Translations under genes and position numbers: made by a program
DNA from: MR-S7 sp000400995
GTDB lineage: Bacteria; Pseudomonadota; Gammaproteobacteria; Burkholderiales; Burkholderiaceae_C
Length of the DNA: 64,000 bases
NCBI RefSeq assembly: GCF_045291395.1
Contig: NZ_CP152342.1
Coordinates: forward strand, 496,001-560,000
Direction of reading: 5' to 3'
Shown: piece by piece, positions 25,365 through 35,800 of the stretch
Layout: every line of letters starts with the position of its first letter
Numbering within the stretch: position 1 is the first letter of the stretch
The notes under the pieces: generated by a model
The model's database searches: none
Seen by the model: the letters and a program-made list of their open reading frames with translations, nothing else
What the model was told of the DNA's origin: nothing

Positions 25365-28213
25365 CAGGCGTGCGCCCGGCTTTCGCCGGTGCCGTAGAGG
25401 TTGCTCACGCAGCGGCCGCACAGCGTGGGATGCTCGGTGTTCGCGCCCACGTCGGCGCGGTAGTGCCAGCAGCGCTCGCATTTGGTGTCGGAACTGGTTG
25501 CGACGCTGATCTGGAGAGCGCTGCCAGCTACCAATGTGATAGCGGAAACGATGAACACGAACTTCAGGTCGTCGCCCAGGCTGGCGAGCAGCGCATGGTC
25601 TTCGGGTGCGGCGGCGAGGGTCACCACGGCCTGCAGCGACGAGCCTATCGCGCCCGCGGTGCGCACGGCCTCGATCTCCTTGTTCACCGCGTCGCGGATC
25701 TCGCGCAGGCGCTCCCACTTGGCGGCCAGCCCATCGCCCTCCGTCAGGATGGTCTGGTAGGTTTCCAGGTAGATGGAGCTGGAGTGGCCGAACACCTTCC
25801 ATGCCTCTTCGGCCGTGAACGAGAGGAAGGGCGCCATCCAGCGCAGCATGGCATGCGTGATCTGGTGCAGCGCGGTCTGGGCGCTGCGGCGCGCGAGGCT
25901 CTTGGGCGCGGTGGTGTAGAGGCGGTCCTTGAGCACGTCGAGGTAGAAGCCGCCCAGGTCTTCCGAGCAGTAGAGCTGCAGCTTGGCGACCACGGGGTGG
26001 AATTCGTACACCTTGTAGTGCGCCAGGATGTCCTGCTGGAGCTGCGCGGCGCGCGAGAGCGCGTAGCGGTCGATCTCCAGCATCTGCTCGAACGGCACGG
26101 CGTCCTTGGCGGGATCGAAGTCGCTCACGTTGGCCAGCAGGAAGCGCAGCGTGTTGCGGATGCGGCGGTAGCTGTCCACCACGCGCGCGAGGATCTTGTC
26201 GTCGATGGCGAGGTCGCCCGAGTAGTCGGTGGCCGCGCACCACAGGCGGATGATCTCCGCGCCCAGCTTGCCGCTCACCTCCTGCGGCGAGACGGTGTTG
26301 CCCAGCGACTTGCTCATCTTCTTGCCTTGGCCGTCCACCGTGAAGCCGTGCGTGAGCAGGCCCCGGTACGGCGCGCGCCCGAAGATGGCCGAGGCCAGCA
26401 GCAGCGAGGAATGGAACCAGCCGCGGTGCTGGTCGTGGCCTTCCAGGTACAGGTCGGCCTCGGGGCCCGTGTCGTGGTGCATGCCCGCGTGCGTGCCGCG
26501 CATCACGTGCCAGAAGGTGGAGCCGGAGTCGAACCACACTTCGAGGATGTCGGTGCTCTTGGTGTAGTGCTTCGCGTCTTCTGCGCCCAGGATTTCTTCC
26601 GCCGTCACGCGGCTCCAGGCTTCGATGCCACCCTTTTCGACAATCTCCGCCGCCTGGTCGATGATTTCCATCGTGCGCGGGTGCAGCTCGCCCGAGTCGG
26701 TGTGCAGGAAGAAAGGGATGGGCACGCCCCACGAGCGCTGGCGCGAGATGCACCAGTCGGGCCGCCCGGCGATCATGTCGCGCAGGCGTGACTTGCCGTT
26801 CTCGGGGTAGAAGTGGGTGTGCTCGATGGCTTCGAGCGCGATCTGGCGCAGCGTCTGCGCGGGCTTCTGCGCCGGGTCGGTGAACACGCCTTCACCCTCG
26901 TCCATGCGCACGAACCATTGCGCGGCGGCGCGGTAGATCACAGGCGTCTTGTGGCGCCAGCAGTGCGGGTAGCTGTGGGTGATGGTCTTGGTGCCTATCA
27001 GGCGGCCAGCGACCCTGAGCGCGTCGATGATGACCGGCACGGCTTTCCAGATGTGCTGGCCGCCGAACAGCGGGAAGTCGGCTGCATACGTGCCGTTGCC
27101 CTGCACGGGATTGAGGATGTCCTCGAACTTCAGGCCGTTGGCCACGCAGGAGTTGAAGTCGTCCACGCCATAGGCGGGCGAGCTGTGCACGATACCCGTG
27201 CCGTCGTCGGCCGTGGCGTAGTCGGCCAGGTACACGGGCGAGATGCGGTCGTAGCCCTTGTCCATGTCGGCCAGCGGGTGCTTGAACGGCATGTGGTCGA
27301 GCTTCTCGCCCTTGGCGGTGGCGACGACCTGGCCTGCGATGCCCCAGCGCTCCAGGCATTGCTCCACGAGGGCGCTGGCCACGATGAGCAGGCCTCGCTC
27401 GGTGTCCACCAGGCTGTATTCCAGCTCGGGGTTGACGTTGAGCGCCTGGTTGGCGGGAATGGTCCACGCGGTCGTCGTCCAGATCACGACGAACGCGGGC
27501 TTGGTCAAGGCGGGCAGGCCGAAGGCGGCGGCGAGCCTGGCCGGATCGGCGGCCGGGAACATCACGTCCAGCGTCTGGCTCTGCTTGTCCTGGTATTCGA
27601 TCTCGAACTCGGCCAGCGACGAGGCGCAGTCGAAGCACCAGTACACGGGCTTGAGGCCGCGGTAGACGAAGCCGCGTTCCATCACTTTTTTCAGCGCGCG
27701 CAACTCGCCGGCCTCGCTCGCGTAGTTCATGGTCTTGTAGGGGTTGTCCCATTCGCCCAGAACGCCCAGGCGCTTGAAGTCCGCCATCTGCTGCGCGATC
27801 TGCTCGGTGGCGAAGGCGCGGCCCTTGGCCTGCATCTCGTCGCGCGGCAGGTTGCGGCCGTGCAGCTTCTCGATGGCGTTCTCGATCGGCAGGCCGTGGC
27901 AGTCCCAGCCAGGGGTGTAGAGCGCGTCGAAGCCTTCGAGCTGGCGCGCCTTGACGATCATGTCCTTGAGGATCTTGTTCACCGCGTGGCCGATGTGCAA
28001 CTGGCCGTTCGCGTACGGCGGGCCGTCGTGCAGGATGAATTTGGGCGCCCCCTGGCGCGCGGCGCGCAGCTGCTTGTAGATGCCCTTCTCATCCCACTCC
28101 TTGGCCCAGCCCGGCTCGCGCTTGGGCAGGTCGCCGCGCATGGGGAAGGACGTGTCGGGCATGTTCAGCGTGCCGCGGTAGGCGCTGGTGTTCTTGGGCG
28201 TTGGGTCGGACAT
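25364..28213 (-). CDS. ileS: Isoleucyl-tRNA synthetase
   Basis: A 949-residue class I aminoacyl-tRNA synthetase that charges tRNA-Ile. HIGH motif at residues 73-76 (QLHIGHAVNK), KMSKS motif (GKKMSKSLGN), a large editing domain between, and a C-terminal zinc finger CERCWHYRADVG...LCGRCVSNLYG. The start at 28213 gives the usual N-terminus. It precedes lspA (ATGA overlap) and follows ribF by 93 bases, the conserved ribF-ileS-lspA order. A weak remnant of the short palindromic repeat lies in the C-terminal coding region (25515-25545). Confidence 0.97.
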   Translation of the reverse strand: MSDPTPKNTSAYRGTLNMPDTSFPMRGDLPKREPGWAKEWDEKGIYKQLRAARQGAPKFILHDGPPYANGQLHIGHAVNKILKDMIVKARQLEGFDALYTPGWDCHGLPIENAIEKLHGRNLPRDEMQAKGRAFATEQIAQQMADFKRLGVLGEWDNPYKTMNYASEAGELRALKKVMERGFVYRGLKPVYWCFDCASSLAEFEIEYQDKQSQTLDVMFPAADPARLAAAFGLPALTKPAFVVIWTTTAWTIPANQALNVNPELEYSLVDTERGLLIVASALVEQCLERWGIAGQVVATAKGEKLDHMPFKHPLADMDKGYDRISPVYLADYATADDGTGIVHSSPAYGVDDFNSCVANGLKFEDILNPVQGNGTYAADFPLFGGQHIWKAVPVIIDALRVAGRLIGTKTITHSYPHCWRHKTPVIYRAAAQWFVRMDEGEGVFTDPAQKPAQTLRQIALEAIEHTHFYPENGKSRLRDMIAGRPDWCISRQRSWGVPIPFFLHTDSGELHPRTMEIIDQAAEIVEKGGIEAWSRVTAEEILGAEDAKHYTKSTDILEVWFDSGSTFWHVMRGTHAGMHHDTGPEADLYLEGHDQHRGWFHSSLLLASAIFGRAPYRGLLTHGFTVDGQGKKMSKSLGNTVSPQEVSGKLGAEIIRLWCAATDYSGDLAIDDKILARVVDSYRRIRNTLRFLLANVSDFDPAKDAVPFEQMLEIDRYALSRAAQLQQDILAHYKVYEFHPVVAKLQLYCSEDLGGFYLDVLKDRLYTTAPKSLARRSAQTALHQITHAMLRWMAPFLSFTAEEAWKVFGHSSSIYLETYQTILTEGDGLAAKWERLREIRDAVNKEIEAVRTAGAIGSSLQAVVTLAAAPEDHALLASLGDDLKFVFIVSAITLVAGSALQISVATSSDTKCERCWHYRADVGANTEHPTLCGRCVSNLYGTGESRAHA
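25515..25545 (-). repeat. Short palindromic repeat remnant inside ileS (weak)
   Basis: AGAGCGCTGCCAGCTACC resembles the GCGCTGGCAGCTATC end of the repeat and encodes LVAGSALQ. Only the short block is similar, so chance resemblance is possible. Confidence 0.35.
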
Positions 28214-28306
28214 GGGGAAACCTTCAAATCAAGGGCGTTCCAGGCGCACAACCTGGAAGGGGGCGAACGGTGCGGAAAGCGGGCGAGGGGGGCGAAGGCA
28301 GCCCCG

Positions 28307-29338
28307 TCAAATTCGGTCGCGGGTGGTCTGGCGACGGGTGGCCGCGAAATACGCACGCGCGTCATCGCAGTCCTTGGCGATGCCGGCGGTGAGGGCGTCC
28401 AGGCTGTCGTATTTCAGCTCGTCGTGCAGTTTGTGCAGCAGTTCCACGCGCACGATTTTACCGTAGGCCCCCTCGGCGCCCAGATGGGCCGGCCACTCCA
28501 GGCAGTGCGTCTCCAGCAGCACGCGCCCGCCGTTCACGTCGTCGGGGTCGAGCGAGGGGCGCACGCCCAGGTTGGCCACGCCGGGCAGGGGCTCGCCATC
28601 CAGCCCGTGGACCAGCACCGCGAAGATGCCGCTGGCGGCAGGCTTCCAGTGCGCAAAACGCAGGTTGAGCGTGCGAAAGCCGTCCTGGTGCGTGCCGCTG
28701 GCGGCCGAGCGGCCCAGCGTGCGCCCCAGCTTGCGCCCGTGCACCACGTGGCCCGAAATGGCGTACGGCCGGCCCAGCAGCGCCGCGGCATCCTCCATGC
28801 GGCCCGCGCCCAGCGCCTCGCGCACGGCGGAGCTGGAGACGCGCAGGCCGTGCACCTCGTAGCTGTTCATGCGCGCCACGTCGAAGCCACGCGCGCGCCC
28901 GGCCTCGTCCAGCAGCCGGTAGTCGCCCGCGCGCTGCGCCCCGAAGCGGAAGTCGTCGCCCACGAGCACGTAGCGCGCGCCCAGGCCGCGCAGCAGCACG
29001 TCGTCGATGAAGGCCTCGGGCGACAGCCGCGCCAGCTTCTCGTTGAACGGCAGCACCACCGCCTGCTGCACGCCGCAGCCGGCCAGCTCGGCCAGCTTGT
29101 CGCGCAGCGTGCCGATGCGCGCAGGGGCCAGTTCGGGGCGCTTGTGTGCGCCCGCGAAGTAGTCGCGCGGGTGCGGCTCGAAGGTCAGCACGCAGCTGGG
29201 CACCCCGCGGTGCCGTGCCTCGTTGTTCAGCAGCGCCAGCATCGCCTGGTGGCCGCGGTGCACGCCATCGAAGTTGCCGATGGTCAGGGCGCAGGCGGGG
29301 GCCACGTCAGGGTGGTGCAGGCCTCGGAATATCTTCAT
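28307..29338 (-). CDS. ribF: Bifunctional riboflavin kinase/FAD synthetase
   Basis: A 343-residue bifunctional enzyme making FMN and FAD from riboflavin and ATP. The N-terminal FAD-synthetase domain shows IGNFDGVHRGH and a conserved LVGDDFRFGAQRAGD loop; the C-terminal flavokinase domain has GRKLGRTLGRSAA, LNLRFAHWKPAASGIFAVLV and GVANLGVRPS. It precedes ileS by 93 bases, the classic ribF-ileS-lspA cluster. The start at 29338 gives the normal MKIFRGLHH N-terminus. A dispersed repeat lies just upstream of the start. Confidence 0.96.
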   Translation of the reverse strand: MKIFRGLHHPDVAPACALTIGNFDGVHRGHQAMLALLNNEARHRGVPSCVLTFEPHPRDYFAGAHKRPELAPARIGTLRDKLAELAGCGVQQAVVLPFNEKLARLSPEAFIDDVLLRGLGARYVLVGDDFRFGAQRAGDYRLLDEAGRARGFDVARMNSYEVHGLRVSSSAVREALGAGRMEDAAALLGRPYAISGHVVHGRKLGRTLGRSAASGTHQDGFRTLNLRFAHWKPAASGIFAVLVHGLDGEPLPGVANLGVRPSLDPDDVNGGRVLLETHCLEWPAHLGAEGAYGKIVRVELLHKLHDELKYDSLDALTAGIAKDCDDARAYFAATRRQTTRDRI

Positions 29339-29346
29339 GGAATGCT

Positions 29347-29400
29347 TCTTGTTTTATAGCTGCCAGCGCTTGATGCACAAGCGCTGGAGGCTTATTTCAC
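29347..29400 (+). repeat. Short palindromic repeat, copy 6
   Basis: TTTTATAGCTGCCAGCGCTTG, ATGCA, CAAGCGCTGGAGGC, TTATTTCAC: a strong copy in the divergent gap between ribF and the HNH nuclease gene. Confidence 0.9.
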
Positions 29401-29449
29401 ATGAAAAGAGTATATTGTGCGCCAGCGTTCCACTCAGAGGAGGCGTGTC

Positions 29450-30007
29450 GTGAAGGTCTTGAAGCTGTCGGCCCAAGGGCTGCCGCAATCGTGGATTTCA
29501 CTGGAGCAGGCGGTCACGCACTACGCCGCGGGCGAGGTGCGCTGGGAGCTGGGCGCACGGGTGGCCCTGTTTCGCGGCGGGCACAACGCCATCACCGGCG
29601 AGCAGTCGCAGGTCGCGGTGAGCAGCATCATCGGCACGCGCGGCGTGTGCGGCATCAACCCCTTCGACCTGCGCCCCAGCCTGACCAACGGCAAGCTGTT
29701 CGCGCGCGATCGCAACGTCTGCGCCTACTGCGGCGGCCACTTCCAGGAGCAGGACCTGACGCGGGAGCACATCGTGCCCTTCGCCCGCAATGGCGTGGAC
29801 CACTGGATGAACGTGGTCACGGCCTGCCGCCCCTGCAACCACCGCAAGGGCCCGCGCACGCCCGAACAGGCGCACATGCCGCTGCTGTACACCCCCTACG
29901 TGCCCAGCCTGTGGGAGGACTTCATCCTGCGCAATCGGCGCATCCTGGCCGACCAGATGGAGTTCCTGATGGCGCATGTGCCCAAGTCGTCGCGGCTGTT
30001 GAGCTGA
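29450..30007 (+). CDS. HNH endonuclease
   Basis: A 185-residue HNH nuclease. The zinc-ribbon and catalytic core reads CAYCGGHFQEQDLTREHIVPFARNG...NVVTACRPCNHRKG, with the paired CxxC zinc ligands and the HIVP histidine. AGAGGAGG precedes the GTG at 29450, which gives an N-terminus starting VKVLKLSAQG; a longer in-frame ATG at 29417 adds an implausible basic peptide. It stands alone between ribF and the two-component system. No restriction or phage genes adjoin. The target is unknown. Confidence 0.88.
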   Translation: MKVLKLSAQGLPQSWISLEQAVTHYAAGEVRWELGARVALFRGGHNAITGEQSQVAVSSIIGTRGVCGINPFDLRPSLTNGKLFARDRNVCAYCGGHFQEQDLTREHIVPFARNGVDHWMNVVTACRPCNHRKGPRTPEQAHMPLLYTPYVPSLWEDFILRNRRILADQMEFLMAHVPKSSRLLS

Positions 30008-30023
30008 AAACCATTTCAGTTTG

Positions 30024-32052
30024 CTAAGGCAGTGTGAGCATGAAACATGTGCCGTGGCCCGGGGCCGAATGCACGCGCACGTCGCCCCCATGCAGCCGTG
30101 CCACGCGCCGTGCCACCCAGAGCCCCAGGCCGAAGCCCCTGGCCTGGTCGGTGCGGTGGCCGCGTTCGAACTGGTCGAAGATGCGCTGCACCGCATCGGG
30201 GGCAGTCCAGGGCCTTCGTCGGTCACCGATAGCTCCAGCGAGCCTTGTGCGTTGAGCCTTGCGGCTACGAGGATCTGGCCTGCCTGTGCGTACTTGACCG
30301 CGTTGTCCACCAGGTTAGACAGGGCGATATGCACCAGCGTGGGATCGCACGGCCACTGCGCTGGCGCGTCCTGGGTGCGCAGCCGCAGGTGGTGCCGCGG
30401 CGACCAGCGCACGAGCTGGGCGGCTTCCTCGGCCAGGGCCGGCACCGAGGCCATGCCTTGCTGCAGCCCGAAGCCTGCGGCGTCCAGCCGCTCGCTGACC
30501 AGGCAGTTGTCCACCAGGGTCGTCAGGCGCCGGCACGCACGGCGGATCTGCGCGGCGCGCTCGACTTGCGGGTCGAGGTCGGGGAAGGGAAGGACCATTG
30601 TTCCGTGGCCGCGCTGTCGATCACCGCCAGGGGCGTGCGGAATTCGTGGTTCACCATGTTGAAGAACTGGCGCTGGTCCTGGCGCAGCTCGCGCTCGCTG
30701 TGCAGTGCCGCCTGCAGCGCATTCTGGGTGCGCAGCAGCTCGGCGGTGCGCTCTCGCACCCGCTCCTCCAGCGATTGCTCCGATTGTTCCAGCGACTTGA
30801 CCAACTGGGCGCGCTGCGCCATCGACTGGCGGAAGCGTTCCAGCAGGTCGGCCCCGACGGCGACCGCGATCAGGATGTTCAGCAGCAGGGCCATGAGCTG
30901 CCAGTAGGTGCGCGTATCGACCTGGGCGGGCAGCAGGCCCATGGCGGTTGCCGTCACATAGCTGCCCACCACGGCGTACAGGCTGTAGGGCGTTGCCAGC
31001 AACAGGTGCACAGCCGACGGGCCGCTTTGACGCAGCTTGTTCCACGCCACCCAGGTGCCCAGCATGCTGGCGAACCACGGCACCGTGATGGCGAAAGCCG
31101 CGAAAGGCGGATAGCGATTCAGGGGGATGCTGGCGATCGCCAGCAGCGGGGCTATGGCCAGTGCGAGCAGCGCCGTATCCACGCGGCGCCAGCGCGTGCC
31201 GCGCGTCAGCAGCTCACGCACCTGCCACGCAAAGGTGGCAGGCAGGATGAACACTCCCACACTCACCAGCAGGTCGGACCAGTGCGACAGATGATCGGGC
31301 AGCCACAGGTGCGCATAGCCCTGCACATTGAAGCCGTGTAGCAGCACCGTCGTGGAAAAAGCGGCCATGGCCACGAGGCTGCGCGTGCGCAGTGCCAGTG
31401 CCGCGCCAATGATCAGCAGGGACAGCAGCAGGTTGATGCCCAGGTGCACGCCCGCAGCCCACTCCGTTCCGGCCAACCCTGCCATCAGCCCCGTGCTGCG
31501 CCGCACCACGGCATGCACCTGGGTGGCGCTCAGGGTCTGTACCCGCAGGATGAACGACGTATCCGCCACCAAGGGAAACACCAGTTGGCGCACTCGCACG
31601 CGCTGCGACAGGGGCACCGTGTCGCCACTGTCGTATGCACGCCACGTTTCTCCCAGTCGCTGGTAGAGCGTCACCTTGTCCAGATAGGCAGGCATCACCT
31701 CCAGCCAGAGCGGATCGGCGGCGGCTGGCAGGATGGGAGGGGCAGCCACCTTCACCCAATACACCTTGTGGCTGTAGCCCTCGTTCAGCGGGGCGTGCTG
31801 CGTTTTGAAGGCGCTGTCCGGCAGGGCCGCCACGTCGTCCACCGTCATACGCCCGTGGGCGTCTTCCAGCACCTGCATGGGCCAGTCCGTGCCCAGCTTC
31901 AGGTTCGGTATGGGTTGCACGAAAAACGTGGGACCCAGCAGGAAGAGGGCCACTACGCAAACCGACATCACTACCCACAAAGGCAGCGGGGCCAGCATTG
32001 ACAACAAAGGTGAATCCAGCCGTTTAGTGAGTCCTAGTGAGTTTTTGTACAT
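30024..32052 (-). pseudogene. 7TMR-DISM-type sensor histidine kinase, frameshifted twice
   Basis: The N-terminal part has an extracellular DISMED2-like beta region (YWVKVAAPPI...DPLWLEVMPAYLDKVTLYQ) and seven-helix 7TMR-DISM segments, then a HisKA domain with the phosphoacceptor NMVNHEFRTPL near residue 468. The catalytic HATPase domain lies in another frame (LSNLVDNAVKYA, VTDEGPGLPP). Two frame changes are needed: a G-run of four at 30581-30584 and one of five at 30198-30202, each one base short. With both bases restored, one frame of 676 residues ends GHGTCFMLTLP. Divergently transcribed from its response regulator. Sequencing error or inactivation; not separable here. Confidence 0.88.
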
Positions 32053-32103
32053 GGCGTTACAGATGGGCGGCTATGACAATCCCCGACGTCATTGAAACCC
32101 ATC

Positions 32104-32802
32104 ATGCACCAGCAGTCCCCTACCCATTTCATAGTCGCCGTGGTCGAGGACGACGAGGACATCCGCTCCAACGTCTGCCGTTTTCTCGAAAAAAGTGGAA
32201 TGCAGGCCTGGGGTGCCGAATCCGCAGAAGACTTCTATGTAAGCCTGCTGCGGCAGCGTGCCGACTTGGTCGTCGTCGATTTGGGACTGCCCGGTGAAAG
32301 CGGCCTGAGCCTGGTGCGCCGCCTGGCGCAGCAAGGCGTGCCCGCCGTGGTGCTCACCGCCCGGGGCGATCTGGAAAGCCGCATCGCCGGGCTGGATGCC
32401 GGCGCGCTGCAGTATTTCGTCAAGCCCACCGACCTGCATGAGCTGGTGGCCGGGATCCGCTCGCAATTGCGCCGGGGCGAGGCAACGCAGGCGCCTGCAC
32501 CGGCCGGTCATGTTGTTCCTTGGCGCCTGGATGCCATGGCGGCACAATTGGTTGCTCCGAATTTACGTACCGTTGCACTCACTACCCGTGAGTTGGAACT
32601 GGTAGGACACTTGATCGCTGCCAAGGGCAGCCTGGTGACCAAGCAGGGTCTGGTGGATGCGATGGGCGCGGGGGATGTGGAGGACGGCTTTCACCGCATC
32701 GAATCGCAGCTCACCCGTTTGCGGCGCAAGACGCTGGAGGCGACGGGCATGGCGTTGCCGGTACGGGCAGTTTTTGGCAAGGGGCTGGTGTTCGTGCCAT
32801 GA
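32104..32802 (+). CDS. OmpR/PhoB-family response regulator
   Basis: A 232-residue two-domain regulator. The receiver domain has the acidic pair VVEDDED, the phosphoacceptor in VVVDLGLPGES (D59), the conserved Thr/Ala switch (VLTARG) and Lys (YFVKPTD). The C-terminal trans_reg_C winged helix contains LTTRELELVGHLIA and SQLTRLRRKTLEA. Start ATG 32104 is used; an in-frame TTG at 32092 is a poorer choice. It is divergent from the 7TMR-DISM kinase 51 bases away, and is followed by a terminator, then by the large surface-protein gene. Cognate pairing with the kinase is inferred from proximity. Confidence 0.93.
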   Translation: MHQQSPTHFIVAVVEDDEDIRSNVCRFLEKSGMQAWGAESAEDFYVSLLRQRADLVVVDLGLPGESGLSLVRRLAQQGVPAVVLTARGDLESRIAGLDAGALQYFVKPTDLHELVAGIRSQLRRGEATQAPAPAGHVVPWRLDAMAAQLVAPNLRTVALTTRELELVGHLIAAKGSLVTKQGLVDAMGAGDVEDGFHRIESQLTRLRRKTLEATGMALPVRAVFGKGLVFVP

Positions 32803-32831
32803 GCCAGGTGAGATACATTTCAAAACAATAT

Positions 32832-32859
32832 GCCGTTGCCGTCGCGCAACGGCTTTTTT
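32832..32859 (+). terminator. Rho-independent terminator of the response-regulator gene
   Basis: GCCGTTGC, 6-base loop, GCAACGGC, then six T. It separates the regulator from the surface-protein gene. Confidence 0.9.
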
Positions 32860-32890
32860 CTATCTGGTTTCGAATAAAGAAAGGGGCTCT

Positions 32891-35800
32891 ATGACCATCG
32901 GGAGAGCATTGCGGTCGCTGTCGGGCAGGCTGCCGCTGGGGGGCGTGCTGGCCGTACTGGCCGCGTCGCTGCTGGGGGGCAGCCAGCCGCCGCGCAGACC
33001 TGCCAGCCGGACAAGCTGTACGACATCATCACCAGCTCCTTTCACCAATCGGTGGCGCAGCGCACCGATGGCTCCTGGGCGGGTTGGGGAGAGAACATGG
33101 GCGCGCTGGGTGACTCCGGCGCCACGGGATCAGGGCCGGGACCGACGAATCCGTACGTTTACACCGGCAACAGCGTTGGCCGCCCGCTGGACATCATTGA
33201 CGGTGGCACCTGGGCTTTTGGTCAGCCCCGGCTGGGCGGCAGTGCCCCGGTGCTGATCACCTTGGGCAGCAACACATCGAGTGCGCAAGTTGTTGCGCTT
33301 ACCACCACGGGTCTTTATGCCTGGGGAGACCCCAACACTGCTGTACTGAGCCAGGACATCAAAAGCACCCAAACAGCGGGGCCGATTACCGTCAATGGCA
33401 AAACCGATGGCTTGCCGCCCGGAGTCTCCCCCAACGATGTGGCGCAGCTTTTTGCCACCAACGGGTTGCTTGCCCTAGTCACCAAGCCGGACAAAGGCGG
33501 TGAGGTGTGGACACTGGTCAACAAGCGCCTTGGGACGGGTGGTGAACGCTTGCGGGGCGATGGCTCCACGGGCACGGCCACCGACAACGAGTGGCACCGC
33601 GTGCGCACCAATGCTGCCGGCAACCCGGTGCTGCAGAACGCGCTGGCCGTGCGGGGGCAGGTGGGTGGCGCCAGCAAAGGGGCGCTGATGGTGCACACCA
33701 GCGACGGTGTGCTCTATGCCTGGGGCTATACCCCGTATTTCGGCGACGGTGCTGCCGTTTCCCCGACCTCCTATGCAACCCCCATGACCTTGCCGCAGGA
33801 AAGCGGCAACCCCATCACGCCGAAGATGATTGGCGTGACCGGCAACTCCACGGCCAACAACACCATGTTCGTGCTGTCCAGCACGGGCACGCTGTACTCG
33901 GTGGGGGCGAACAACCAATACCAGTTGGGTGCGGGCCTGACCGCGGCGGAGCAACGGTCCTGGCAGACGGTGCAGATTGGCACCGGCAGCGGGGCCGGCA
34001 CCAGCCTGGTGGGCGACGTCGATTTCTTCAGTGTGCAGGAACACGATGTGGGTGGCGGTAGCGGTGGCGCCGCCGGTGCGCTGATTACCAGGGACGGCAC
34101 GGTTTACACCTGGGGCAACAACAACGGCAGCATGATTGGCGCGCCTGGCGGCGCGGGGGCGAACCATGTCGGAAAGCCGAACTATCTCGGTGGCGCTGCT
34201 GGTGAGCAAAAGGCCAAGCTGATTGAGGTGGGCGGCCACACCACGGTGTTTTTGCCGAAAAGCAGCCCGCAGTTCTGCTACGTGGGCCACCAGATCCAGG
34301 GCAGCATGGGGGATGGGGTTATTTCTACGGCAACGCAGTCGGCATTCAACTGCTCTGCTACTCCGGTGCTGAACATTTGCGGCACATCGGGCTTTGACTA
34401 CGGCGATGCACCCAAGGGCTATGAAAACAGCGGCGGCAGCAACCAGGCCATGCACTTCTACGCCAATGGCGGCGATAACCCGAACGACAACAAGCTGTTC
34501 CTCGGCGCATTCGCGCCACAGCAAAACGACCAAACGCCCAAGAATGTGGTTAGCGGCACCAAAAACGTAGGCTCCTACGGCGACTACATTCCCGGCCCGC
34601 CCACCCTGTTGTGGGAAGAAGACGGGATCGTGGAGGCCCAGAATGACTTGGGCAACCTGATTGCGGTAACGCCTGGCGATGAATTGCCCCACATCGTGGA
34701 CAGCGCGACCAGCTACTCGCTGAAAGTGCAGTTCACGAACACCTCGGGCAAGGCGGCAACGGTCTATGCCTGGGTCGATTGGGACAACGATGGCATTTTC
34801 CAAACCAGCGAAGCTGCGACGGCCAACGCACCCACGGGGGTATCCGGCGGCAGCGTGACGCTGAACTGGACCGTGAGCGGTCTTGAGGAAGGCTACCGCT
34901 ACATTCGCCTGCGCATTACCACGGCCACGGCGGTGGACGCCAATTACAACGCCCGGTTTCCGGCCGAAAACGTCATCGTCAGAACCAATGAGGACAAGCG
35001 CGCGCTGGGCTTTGCCCTCGACGGCGAAATCGAAGACCACCGCGTGCGCGTGGTGAAGGCCAGTGGCGTGGCTAACGTGCCTCCGGTCGCAGTGGATGTG
35101 ACCACGGCGCCTGTCGGCCTGGGCACGGCCCCCACACGGCTGGTGCTGCCGGGCACCAGCACGGCGGCCAAGCTGGCGGGCACGGATACCGATGGCGCGG
35201 TGGTTTCCTACCAGATCATCAGCCTGCCCACGAATGGCACGCTTTATCGCCTGGACGGCAGCATCCCCGTGCCCATTACGACCATCCCTCCGGGCGGACT
35301 GTTCCTTGAAGCCGATACCGAGCTGTGGTACGCGGGCGCGGACCCCGTGGAAGCGAACTTCACCTTCAAGGCCATCGACAACAACGGTGATATGTCGGAC
35401 GACACCGCCACTTACACCATTCCCAAGGCCCAGATCAAGGCCAATGGCGACAGTGCGGTCACGACGCCCGGCACAGGCGTCATGACGCCGGTGACCACCA
35501 ACGACTGGACCAAGGTTTTTGACGGCTCGGGCAATGAGACAACGCCGGCGCCTGGGTTCGGCGTGACGGGGAAAACGAATGGCGCCAACGGCAACGTCGT
35601 GTGTACTGCCACGGCCTGCACCTACACGCCCAGCGTTGGCTACACGGGGACGGACTCCTACACCTACACCATCTGCATGGCCGCGCCGAATACGCACCTG
35701 TGTGATACGGCCACGGTGACGGTGAACGTGGCGCTCGCTCCGCCCAACATCGACATGGGGGTGGAAGTCACCGTGCCTGCCACGCCCGTGCCCTACGGCT

